Source: Apilactobacillus timberlakei
Lineage (GTDB): Bacteria; Bacillota; Bacilli; Lactobacillales; Lactobacillaceae
Direction of reading: 5' to 3'
Assembly (NCBI RefSeq): GCF_002993965.1
Contig: NZ_POST01000001.1
Span: forward strand, 170,520-209,552
Length of the DNA stretch: 39,033 nt
Notes under the pieces: generated by a model
What the model was told of the DNA's origin: nothing
Database searches by the model: none
Seen by the model: the letters and a program-made list of their open reading frames with translations, nothing else
In this document: positions 26,856 to 33,110 of the stretch, one piece after another
Numbering within the stretch: position 1 is the first letter of the stretch
How the letters are laid out: each line of letters begins with the position of its first letter
Made by a program: the position numbers and the translations under genes

Positions 26856-27407
26856 TTATTTTACTGTTTTAATTACACGTGCGGGATTTCCTACTAAAAC
26901 AACATTATCCCCAAAAGATTTAGTAACAACTGATCCAGCACCAACAACGACATTTTCACCTAACTGAACACCTGGTAATACAGTAACATGACCACCAAAC
27001 CAACAGTTATTACCAATTGTAATTGGTTTACCTGATTCAACATCTGCTTTCCTTTTATCTGGATCAATTGGATGAACTGGAGTATACAATCCAACATCAG
27101 GGCCAAAATAACAATTATCACCAATTATAATTGGGCAGGTATCAAGTAAAGTTAAATGGTAATTACCATAAAATGAATCTCCAATATGAATATTGTATCC
27201 ATAGTCAAATTCTAATCCATCTTCAATCCATAAATTTTTGCCGCAATCACCTAATAGTTTAGCAATAAGTTCATTTTGTTTTGAGTTATTATCAATTTTA
27301 GAAATTGATTTTAATTGTTTACGGATAAAACTACGACGGGCTTGTAATTCTTCATCAAATTGTTCATAAGGTTCTCCATCAGTCATCTTTTGTCGTTCAG
27401 TTTTCAT
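26856..27407 (-). CDS. Sugar O-acetyltransferase (maltose acetyltransferase/LacA type)
   Basis: This cytoplasmic acetyl-CoA-dependent transferase of about 183 residues belongs to the left-handed beta-helix (hexapeptide repeat) family. The N-terminal Mac domain begins MTDGEPYEQFDEELQARR. The repeats include IHIGDSFYGNYHLTLLD, ITIGNNCWFGGHVTVLPGV and NVVVGAGSVVTKSF, ending in VLVGNPARVIK. The catalytic His is in TPVHPIDP. The start is probably the ATG at 27407, behind GTGGGAT; an ATG six codons earlier has no ribosome-binding site. The acceptor sugar is not predictable. Confidence 0.88.
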   Translation of the reverse strand: MKTERQKMTDGEPYEQFDEELQARRSFIRKQLKSISKIDNNSKQNELIAKLLGDCGKNLWIEDGLEFDYGYNIHIGDSFYGNYHLTLLDTCPIIIGDNCYFGPDVGLYTPVHPIDPDKRKADVESGKPITIGNNCWFGGHVTVLPGVQLGENVVVGAGSVVTKSFGDNVVLVGNPARVIKTVK

Positions 27408-27458
27408 TAAAGATCCCACTTTCATATATTTAAAATTAATTATATCACAATAATATAA

Positions 27459-28304
27459 TTAACTAAAAAATCCCATTTGTTTTAGATTTTCTTCTATATT
27501 ATTAATTGACTTTTCTTTATCAATATATTTATCTCTATGTTTCATTTTATCTTTGTTTTTTATAATATTTGAATGATTATTTTTGTTGCCTTCATTTGTA
27601 TTTTTATCATCAAAATCGTACACTTTTAGTTTATTATTTTTGCCATTTTCTAAATCATCCATTGTTTTATTTAATAAATGATCTACAAAGTTATTTCCTT
27701 CATCATTAGCATGGCCTTTAGTCCAATAGAAATTAATATTGGAGAATTTAGGTAATAAGTCGGCTAATTGAATAAATTCTGCTTTATTCTTAATCGTTTC
27801 ACCACTACTTTTACGCCAACCACGTCTTTGCCAACCATATATCCACTTATTATTAATTGCATTCAATACATATTTAGAATCCAAGATAGCATCGATGTTG
27901 CAATTATTTAAATGCATTTTTATTAAATAGTCTAATGCATTCACTAGTCCTAGTACTTCCATTTTATTATTAGTTGCACCAAATTCACCAGCAGAATTGG
28001 AATATCTTTTACCACTGTTATTAATTAAATATGCCCAAGCTGCTGGATCATTACTTTTAACATGTTGGCCTAATTTATTACCATGATTTCTGGATCCACC
28101 ATCGGTATAAATAACAATTTCACTACTTTGATTAAATTTTCTAGAATCATCTAGTTTGATAAATGTTTGAGCCTCTTTTTTAGTAGCAAAACTTTTAAAT
28201 TGTGCTCCTGAAAATCCATTTACTTGTTTTTGCGTATCTGACCAGGTTTGATAAATACCGGGTTTCCTACCTTTTTTAACGGCATAATATTTTTTCTTAG
28301 CCAT
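27459..28304 (-). CDS. rnhA: Ribonuclease H with N-terminal viroplasmin domain
   Basis: This enzyme cleaves the RNA strand of RNA-DNA hybrids. The 281 residues comprise a viroplasmin-like domain (about 1-50, KKYYAVKKGRKPGIYQTW...FKSFATKKEA) that binds hybrid or double-stranded RNA, and an RNase H1 domain (about 62-212). The four acidic catalytic residues are D68 (YTDGGS), E116 (NNKMEVLGL), D142 (LDSKYV) and D208 (NNFVDHLL). From about residue 215 an Asn/Lys/Asp-rich tail of about 65 residues continues without obvious fold and is unusual for the family. An AAAGGAG site precedes the ATG. Confidence 0.9.
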   Translation of the reverse strand: MAKKKYYAVKKGRKPGIYQTWSDTQKQVNGFSGAQFKSFATKKEAQTFIKLDDSRKFNQSSEIVIYTDGGSRNHGNKLGQHVKSNDPAAWAYLINNSGKRYSNSAGEFGATNNKMEVLGLVNALDYLIKMHLNNCNIDAILDSKYVLNAINNKWIYGWQRRGWRKSSGETIKNKAEFIQLADLLPKFSNINFYWTKGHANDEGNNFVDHLLNKTMDDLENGKNNKLKVYDFDDKNTNEGNKNNHSNIIKNKDKMKHRDKYIDKEKSINNIEENLKQMGFFS

Positions 28305-28324
28305 CTAAATTCTCCTTTTATATA

Positions 28325-28356
28325 CAAAAAAAGACCCAGTAACATACTGAGTCTCT
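28325..28356 (-). terminator. Terminator after the 40-aa gene
   Basis: On the minus strand a 10-bp stem (AGACTCAGTA with TACTGGGTCT, one G-U pair) is followed by seven T, 6 nt past the stop of the small gene. Confidence 0.85.
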
Positions 28357-28362
28357 AAAAAT

Positions 28363-28485
28363 TTATTTAGCAGGTGATGACTTCAAGAATTTTCTTAAGT
28401 CAGCTACTTCTTTTTGTTTTTTATTACGTTTGTTGGTGTTAATTGGACGACGTCCTTGTACACCATTTGGATGACAAGCTCTCAT
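28363..28485 (-). CDS. Small basic protein of 40 residues, unknown
   Basis: I do not recognise this product. It begins MRACHPNGVQGRRPINTNKR and continues with a Lys/Arg-rich helix-like segment (KKQKEVADLRKFLKSS), strongly basic overall. It looks like a real gene. AAAGGAG precedes the ATG with good spacing, a promoter (TTGCGT, 18 bp, TATAAT) lies upstream, a 22-bp palindrome covers the -10, and a clean terminator follows the stop. The charge suggests RNA or ribosome binding, which is inference only; it does not match the small ribosomal proteins L34, L36 or S14 that I compared by eye. Confidence 0.75.
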   Translation of the reverse strand: MRACHPNGVQGRRPINTNKRNKKQKEVADLRKFLKSSPAK

Positions 28486-28519
28486 TTCAATTACTCCTTT
28501 ATCTAAAAACTTAACTCAT

Positions 28520-28552
28520 GTCATTATAATACAATAATGACATTTAACGCAA
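28520..28552 (-). promoter_or_regulatory. Promoter with overlapping 22-bp palindrome (40-aa gene)
   Basis: On the minus strand the -35 TTGCGT (28547-28552) and the -10 TATAAT (28523-28528) are 18 bp apart. The perfect dyad GTCATTAT-N6-ATAATGAC (28520-28541) covers the -10, which is where a repressor would act. The regulator is unknown; the arms resemble Fur/PerR/Zur-type AT-rich boxes only loosely. Confidence 0.5.
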
Positions 28553-28649
28553 ATTAGTCTTAATCAAATATTATTATATATATAATGATTGAATTTATCA
28601 AGTTTATGTTAGAATGTTATTAATTTAAATATCAGGGATGTGTTAATTT

Positions 28650-29447
28650 ATGGTAAATGAATTTCCGCAAGCTTTAACAATTGCAGGTTCAGACAGTGAT
28701 GGTAGCGCTGGCATGCAAGCTGATTTGCATACTTTCTTTGTAAGAAAAACTTATGGAACATCGGTAATAACCGCCTGTGTTGCTGGTAATTCTTATGGAA
28801 TTCATGATAGTGTGACAATGCCTGAACATTTTATTAATCAAGAATTTAAAGATTTGGCCGACGACTTTAAAATTAGAGCGGCTAAAACTGGCATGTTAGA
28901 CGATACTAATATGATTAATATTGTTGTTGATAATTATAAGAAATACGATTTTGGTCCATTAGTTGTTGACCCTGTAATTGTCACAAAACACGGTAACATG
29001 TTATTAAAAACAGATGCTTTGGAAACATTAAAAGCAAAATTACTGCCATTAGCAACTGTAATTACACCTAACTTCTATGAAGCCGAAAAATTAACTGATA
29101 AAAAAATTAAATCTGATAATGATATTAAACAAGCAGCTAAAGAATTAATAAAAATGGGTGCAAAAAACGTCATTATTAAAGGCAAACACATTGCTGGAAA
29201 AACCGATAAAGTGAGAGACTATGTATTATTAGAATCTGGCAAAAATTTTTGGATTGATGGTCCTTATTATAATACTACCCATAAAAATGGCACTGGTGAT
29301 TCATTATCAGCAGCAATTACTGCTGAAATTGCTAAGGGTACTGATATTGAACAAGCAATTCGCATTGCTGATGAATATGTAGATCGAGCTATTAAAAATG
29401 GGATTGAAGTTGGTCACAAATTCGGCCCAATTAATCATTGGTCATAA
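28650..29447 (+). CDS. thiD: ThiD/PdxK-family kinase (hydroxymethylpyrimidine or pyridoxine kinase)
   Basis: This is a ribokinase-fold ATP-dependent kinase of 265 residues that phosphorylates HMP(-P) for thiamine synthesis or pyridoxal-type vitamers for salvage. The substrate motif is AGSDSDGSAGMQADL, where GG is more usual than the DG seen here. ATITPNxxEA-type sequence appears as TVITPNFYEAEKL, and the anion hole with catalytic Asp as KNGTGDSLSAA. The C-terminus FGPINHWS resembles Bacillus PdxK, which is a ThiD homologue, so the choice between thiamine and B6 is open. The ribosome-binding site is weak (AGGGATG). No thiamine genes or TPP riboswitch are seen nearby. Confidence 0.82.
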   Translation: MVNEFPQALTIAGSDSDGSAGMQADLHTFFVRKTYGTSVITACVAGNSYGIHDSVTMPEHFINQEFKDLADDFKIRAAKTGMLDDTNMINIVVDNYKKYDFGPLVVDPVIVTKHGNMLLKTDALETLKAKLLPLATVITPNFYEAEKLTDKKIKSDNDIKQAAKELIKMGAKNVIIKGKHIAGKTDKVRDYVLLESGKNFWIDGPYYNTTHKNGTGDSLSAAITAEIAKGTDIEQAIRIADEYVDRAIKNGIEVGHKFGPINHWS

Positions 29448-29460
29448 TAAAAATACAGAT

Positions 29461-29488
29461 AAAAAACCACTCATAAGAGTGGTTTTTG
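29461..29488. terminator. Terminator after the ThiD/PdxK gene
   Basis: AAAAACCACTC pairs with GAGTGGTTTTT around ATAA. It starts 13 nt after the stop and can also end the leftward 58-aa gene. Confidence 0.85.
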
Positions 29489-29489
29489 T

Positions 29490-29666
29490 TTACCATTTAT
29501 CTGGGCTCCAAGTTCTTCCATCTAATTCATCTTGGGCTTGTTGTAATCTTTTAGTTTGTTCAGCCGCTAATGACTTAGTTCCTTCTAAAATAGAAATTAA
29601 CTTAAAACTAGTTTCATCTGTTTTTAAAGCATTAATTTCTTGATCTAACCATTTATTAGTTTCCAT
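29490..29666 (-). CDS. 58-residue protein of unknown function, coupled to the oxidoreductase
   Basis: I do not recognise this protein. The ATG at 29666 lies 2 nt after the stop of the oxidoreductase gene, so it is translationally coupled, with GAAGAAGA as a weak ribosome-binding site inside the upstream gene. The product is acidic and predicted helical: METNKWLDQEI, a central helix, then KRLQQAQDELDGRTWSPDKW. It is soluble, with no motif known to me. Coding sense is supported by the ordinary codon use, the tight spacing and the terminator directly after its stop. Confidence 0.65.
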   Translation of the reverse strand: METNKWLDQEINALKTDETSFKLISILEGTKSLAAEQTKRLQQAQDELDGRTWSPDKW

Positions 29667-29668
29667 TA

Positions 29669-30370
29669 TTAGTCTTCTTCTTTCTTAATCATGTCTAATT
29701 CCCATTTTATTTCATCAAGTCGATCATAATTATCTTGCAAATAATCAATAATAATGTCCAGTTTGGCTTGTTTTTCTGAACTTAGATTACTTCTTAATTG
29801 TTTTAATTGTGACAAATACCAAATTTGTTTGCTACCAAAGCCATTAATATCTTCGTTGGTTAGATAATTCCGATAGTCTACCAATAATTTACCCTTTTCA
29901 TCATCAGTCATATATGCAAACTGATCAACAGCAAATGGTTTGATAAACTTCATCCCCGATTTAAAAGCCAAGGCTTGATATGGCTTTAATATTTCATTAA
30001 TACTAAAGCCTTCACTACCACCAACGGTATAATTTTTTAAGGGCTCCCCTAAAGTAGTAATGATACCTAATTCTTTGCCCTTTAATTTTCCATCTTCATT
30101 AGCATAAGTAAAACTTCTCGTGAAAATATCATCTTCATATTTTTTTAACAACGCTGGTGAACTGTACCAATACATCGGAAATTGCAGAAGAATACGATCA
30201 TATTTAATTAGTCGATTCTGTTCTTTATCTATATCAAATTCATAATTATTAGTTAAATGATCCAGAACTAACCAATCTACTTCATCGATATCATTTTGAC
30301 ATTGTTGTAAAAATGATTCGGTCATTGAGTTGTCATATTCGGGATGTGAGACGATTACTAATGTTTTCAT
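29669..30370 (-). CDS. NAD(P)H oxidoreductase, flavodoxin-like fold (quinone reductase type)
   Basis: This FMN- or FAD-dependent two-electron reductase of quinones or similar acceptors has 233 residues and is cytoplasmic. It has the MKTLVIVSHPEYDNSMTESFL phosphate-loop region, the QFPMYWYSSPALLKKYEDDIF block that lines the active site, and TTLGEPLKNYTVGG, all typical of the MdaB/KefF/YwrO family. The C-terminal 50 residues (charged, helical) extend past the usual 190-200 residue domain. AAGGAG precedes the ATG. A 58-residue gene follows after 2 nt, so the two form an operon. Confidence 0.87.
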   Translation of the reverse strand: MKTLVIVSHPEYDNSMTESFLQQCQNDIDEVDWLVLDHLTNNYEFDIDKEQNRLIKYDRILLQFPMYWYSSPALLKKYEDDIFTRSFTYANEDGKLKGKELGIITTLGEPLKNYTVGGSEGFSINEILKPYQALAFKSGMKFIKPFAVDQFAYMTDDEKGKLLVDYRNYLTNEDINGFGSKQIWYLSQLKQLRSNLSSEKQAKLDIIIDYLQDNYDRLDEIKWELDMIKKEED

Positions 30371-30502
30371 TTATATATTTCTCCTTAATTTGCTTATGCT
30401 GATAATTCTAAACGATTCTATTTAAATAATAAATAATTTATGCTCCTAAATTAACTCTAGACTATAGTTATTAAAATTAATAAAATTTGTTTCAAAATTT
30501 GT

Positions 30503-30531
30503 TTGACAATAATATGTATATAGGGTATATT
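30503..30531 (+). promoter_or_regulatory. Strong promoter of the cold-shock gene
   Basis: Consensus TTGACA (30503-30508) and TATATT (30526-30531) lie 17 bp apart. Start near 30538. Confidence 0.8.
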
Positions 30532-30537
30532 ATTAAC

Positions 30538-30669
30538 TAATGTGTTACAGAGGTTCGAGTTTCTAAGGTTACTTGTTTTATAGTTTTATGAAATAACTTC
30601 CTTGATTCAGGCTTTATGATACATTAGAATTCAAGCACATCTAGTGCGATTTTATGGAGGTTTCATATT
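30538..30669 (+). promoter_or_regulatory. Long 5' leader of the cold-shock gene
   Basis: About 130 untranslated bases lie between the inferred start site and the ATG, ending in a GGAGG ribosome-binding site. Such leaders control stability and translation of csp mRNAs at low temperature in other bacteria. I did not resolve a specific fold here. Confidence 0.5.
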
Positions 30670-30873
30670 ATGAAACAAGGTACAGTTAAATGGTTCAACG
30701 CTGATAAGGGTTACGGTTTCATCACTACTGATGATGGTGACGTATTCGTTCACTTCTCAGCTATCAACAAAGAAGGTTTCAAGACTTTAGACGAAGGCGA
30801 AAAGGTTACATTGGACGTTGAAGAAGGCGACCGTGGCCCACAAGCTGCTAACGTTACTCCTGTTGAAGGTTAA
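30670..30873 (+). CDS. csp: Cold-shock protein, CspA family
   Basis: This single-domain OB-fold RNA chaperone of 67 residues binds single-stranded RNA and DNA and melts secondary structure. RNP1 is KGYGFI (13-18) and RNP2 is VFVHF (25-29); [18 protein letters not shown] is the canonical start. Codon use is noticeably richer in C-ending codons (TTC, AAC, GAC) than in neighbouring genes, as expected for a very highly expressed gene. It has a consensus promoter, a long leader and its own terminator, so it is monocistronic. Confidence 0.97.
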   Translation: MKQGTVKWFNADKGYGFITTDDGDVFVHFSAINKEGFKTLDEGEKVTLDVEEGDRGPQAANVTPVEG

Positions 30874-30892
30874 TGTTTAGATAAAAAGTTTT

Positions 30893-30932
30893 AAAAAAGA
30901 GTTCTTAGATTTTATCTAAGAACTCTTTTTTT
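30893..30932. terminator. Bidirectional terminator between csp and the TetR gene
   Basis: AAAAGAGTTCTTAGAT pairs with ATCTAAGAACTCTTTT around a 3-nt loop, with T runs on both strands. Confidence 0.9.
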
Positions 30933-30937
30933 ATTTC

Positions 30938-31462
30938 TTAATTAATTTTAAAGTGCATATACTTAGAAACAAAAATAACTAGTGATTGAACTGGTTCAGA
31001 CATTCCATCTTCAGTCCATGTAATTATAATTTCAGTTAATCCCCCTGCTATTAAGGAAACCAACATTTTAGATGATTCTTCTCTAGTTTCTAAAACATCT
31101 TCATCAATTAAATCAGATATATAATATTTTAATCTTTCAAGTAAAATCATCGAAAGGTTATTGTTAATAATCATTTCCATCATATCTTGATCTTCTTTTA
31201 CAATTTCAAAGAAAATGGTAGCAATGTCTGATAAATTATGCGAATGACTAGATGCAAGTCTTTGAACGAAAGTTGTAAAAGAACTATCAAAACGATAGAT
31301 AATAATATCTTTCTTGTTATGAAAATTACGATAATAAGTCATTCGTGAAACATCAGCTTGAGAACATATATCTTTCACATTAATCTCATCGAATGGCGTC
31401 GTCTTAAGTAATTCAAACATTCCATTAACAATTTTATTTTTTGTTGCAAACTTATCTCTCAT
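30938..31462 (-). CDS. TetR/AcrR-family transcriptional regulator
   Basis: This is a predicted DNA-binding repressor of about 174 residues. The N-terminal helix-turn-helix spans about residues 10-55 (KIVNGMFELLKTTPFDEINVKDICSQADVSRMTYYRNFHNKKDII). The C-terminal helical domain is of the short DhaS-like type. The start is the ATG at 31462, 8 nt after GAGG; an adjacent upstream GTG is the alternative. It is transcribed divergently from the 79-residue gene at 31642, and an inverted repeat lies in the shared 179-bp gap, so that gene is a candidate target together with autoregulation. Confidence 0.85.
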   Translation of the reverse strand: MRDKFATKNKIVNGMFELLKTTPFDEINVKDICSQADVSRMTYYRNFHNKKDIIIYRFDSSFTTFVQRLASSHSHNLSDIATIFFEIVKEDQDMMEMIINNNLSMILLERLKYYISDLIDEDVLETREESSKMLVSLIAGGLTEIIITWTEDGMSEPVQSLVIFVSKYMHFKIN

Positions 31463-31544
31463 CACTTTTGCCTCACTTTATTATATTTAAAAATATATAC
31501 GAAATTATTAATAAATGCAAGCCATCATAAATGAATTATTAATC

Positions 31545-31572
31545 TATACAATTTTTATAATAATTTTGTATA
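31545..31572. promoter_or_regulatory. Inverted repeat between the TetR gene and the 79-aa gene
   Basis: TATACAA and TTGTATA are separated by 14 bp, ending 6 bp before the -35 of the 79-aa gene. It is a candidate operator for the divergent TetR regulator. Confidence 0.4.
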
Positions 31573-31578
31573 TATATG

Positions 31579-31607
31579 TTCACATAATAGACCAATAGAA
31601 CTATAAT
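31579..31607 (+). promoter_or_regulatory. Promoter of the 79-aa gene
   Basis: TTCACA (31579-31584) and a consensus TATAAT (31602-31607) lie 17 bp apart. Confidence 0.65.
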
Positions 31608-31641
31608 AGAAATTGAGCTAAATTTTAAGGAGGAATTAATT

Positions 31642-31881
31642 ATGGCAGAAACTGCAGAAGAAAAAGTAGAAGAAAGAGAACGTGTATTAGATACACCTAT
31701 GGATAAAGAATTTGACTGGGCTAAGAAAGATGATAAAACTCCAGTTAGAGATGCTCTTTGGGATCACTACATGGAAGCTGATGGCAGAGATACAATGAAG
31801 ACTGAAGCTAAAATGCACCCATACTTAGACATGTCAAACGACGAAGTCGCTGCAAATGCCGAAAAGTTACTAAAGAACTAG
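31642..31881 (+). CDS. Acidic 79-residue protein of unknown function
   Basis: I do not recognise this protein. It is small, soluble and strongly charged (MAETAEEKVEERERVLDTP..., with DWAKKDDKTPVRDALWDHYM in the middle), predicted helical, with no Cys and no membrane segment. It has a very strong TAAGGAGG ribosome-binding site, a near-consensus promoter and C-ending codons in the 3' half (GAC, TAC, AAC), which suggests high expression. It is divergent from a TetR regulator with a dyad between them. A stress-induced or abundant accessory protein is one possibility, but nothing in the sequence names a function. Confidence 0.75.
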   Translation: MAETAEEKVEERERVLDTPMDKEFDWAKKDDKTPVRDALWDHYMEADGRDTMKTEAKMHPYLDMSNDEVAANAEKLLKN

Positions 31882-31920
31882 TTTCTTTATCTAATTAATT
31901 TTTTCGACGCTTTAACTACA

Positions 31921-31949
31921 AAGCTCAACTTATTTTTTAAGCTCAACTT
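31921..31949. repeat. 11-bp direct repeat downstream of the 79-aa gene
   Basis: AAGCTCAACTT occurs at 31921-31931 and again at 31939-31949 in a 100-bp non-coding gap. No further copies are obvious nearby. Confidence 0.5.
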
Positions 31950-31967
31950 GGCAATAAAACGCCAATG

Positions 31968-32004
31968 AAAAAGACTTGATGATTTATTCATCAAGTCTTT
32001 TTTT
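31968..32004. terminator. Bidirectional terminator
   Basis: AAAAAGACTTGATGA pairs with TCATCAAGTCTTTTT, with T runs on both strands. It overlaps the end of the leftward 104-aa gene. Confidence 0.85.
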
Positions 32005-32298
32005 AGCTTCATCTAAAATATCATTAGAAACATATTCACTAGTAAATCTTTGTAAGGGTGTAAAATTATGACGATTATTGAACTTCAATGGATAAGTAGC
32101 AATCACTGCCACCATCATATTATTCTCAGTTAAAAAGATTTGTCCTAACGATTTGTAACTTCCCTTGGTATGTTTACCAGTTCGCCAATCATGTAATTTA
32201 AAATCATTATGATCATCTTTTTTTATTATATAATTACCGGAAGCATCACTTTCGATAGGTATTCCTTTATATCTTGTTACTTTATATTTACCCTTCAT
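31984..32298 (-). CDS. Hypothetical protein, 104 residues
   Basis: I do not recognise this protein. It is small, basic and soluble, beginning MKGKYKVTRYKGIPIESDASG, with a central beta-rich part (GSYKSLGQIFLTENNMMVAVIATYPL) and a C-terminal helix (SNDILDEAKKRLDE). The start is the ATG at 32298, 6 nt after AAAGGATG; another ATG three codons upstream overlaps that site. Its 3' end lies inside the terminator stem it shares with the converging 79-aa gene. Possibly a single-copy cytoplasmic accessory gene; no context helps. Confidence 0.7.
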   Translation of the reverse strand: MKGKYKVTRYKGIPIESDASGNYIIKKDDHNDFKLHDWRTGKHTKGSYKSLGQIFLTENNMMVAVIATYPLKFNNRHNFTPLQRFTSEYVSNDILDEAKKRLDE

Positions 32299-32378
32299 TT
32301 TAATCATCCTTTATAATTTTTTATAAAAACTATCTTTTTATTGTGATAGTATAGAATTTAGTTAAACAATATTAGGAG

Positions 32379-33077
32379 ATGTTAATTATTAGTTCTGTTA
32401 ATACGTTAAAAACAAGAATTTTTGCTTTAATTTTTGGATTAATTCTAAATGCATTTGGAAACTCACTAACCATTATATCAGCAAGTGGTTCAGGTATTTG
32501 GACTGCTGCAGCCGTTAATATGAATGAAATCTTTGGAATTGAAGTTGGAACTTTAATCTTTATTTTAGGAGTTATTAATGCTATTACTAATCAAATATTA
32601 ATTGGCAGAATTGATGTTTTTCGCTTTATTGAAGAAATTATATTTATTACCTGTTTTAGTTATTTTATCAATATTTTTACTAGTATTTTTAGATCTTGGG
32701 GGTGGGCCGATACATCTATTTGGATCAGAATACCCATGGCAATAATAGGAGTTATGTGTTTTTGTACTGCTATTTCATTATATCAAAGAGCAAATATATT
32801 CATGCATCCAAATGATGATACTTCTAATATTCTACGTTTCAAATTTTTAAAAGGTAGTGCAATTAAATCACAGTTATTAGATATGACACCACCAATCATC
32901 ATAATTATACTTTGTGCTATAAAGTTAGGTCATGTCGATTCAATTGGTATTGGAACCATCTTTTCTGTAGCATGCAATGGTATTTTAATTGAAGCTGCTG
33001 ATAAATGGATATTTCCAAAGCTTAAGCATAATAAAAATATTAATCAAGAGCTTGCTGAACATAACAGTAAAAAATAG
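32379..33077 (+). CDS. YczE/YyaS/YitT-like integral membrane protein
   Basis: This is a membrane protein of 232 residues with about five helices. The N-terminal pattern FGLILNAFGNSLTIISASGSGIWTAAAV resembles the YczE/YyaS family opening (a helix, then a Gly-rich turn and W). The family has no assigned substrate. The start is doubtful. AGGAG directly abuts the ATG at 32379, which is too close, while an in-frame ATT at 32385 has the ideal spacing of 6 nt. It is monocistronic, with a terminator after it. Confidence 0.7.
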   Translation: MLIISSVNTLKTRIFALIFGLILNAFGNSLTIISASGSGIWTAAAVNMNEIFGIEVGTLIFILGVINAITNQILIGRIDVFRFIEEIIFITCFSYFINIFTSIFRSWGWADTSIWIRIPMAIIGVMCFCTAISLYQRANIFMHPNDDTSNILRFKFLKGSAIKSQLLDMTPPIIIIILCAIKLGHVDSIGIGTIFSVACNGILIEAADKWIFPKLKHNKNINQELAEHNSKK

Positions 33078-33082
33078 CTTAT

Positions 33083-33110
33083 AAAAAGGCGCTTTTATAG
33101 CGCCTTTTTT
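33083..33110. terminator. Bidirectional terminator
   Basis: AAAAAGGCGC pairs with GCGCCTTTTT, with T runs on both strands. It serves the YczE-like gene and the leftward GT-C-like gene. Confidence 0.9.
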
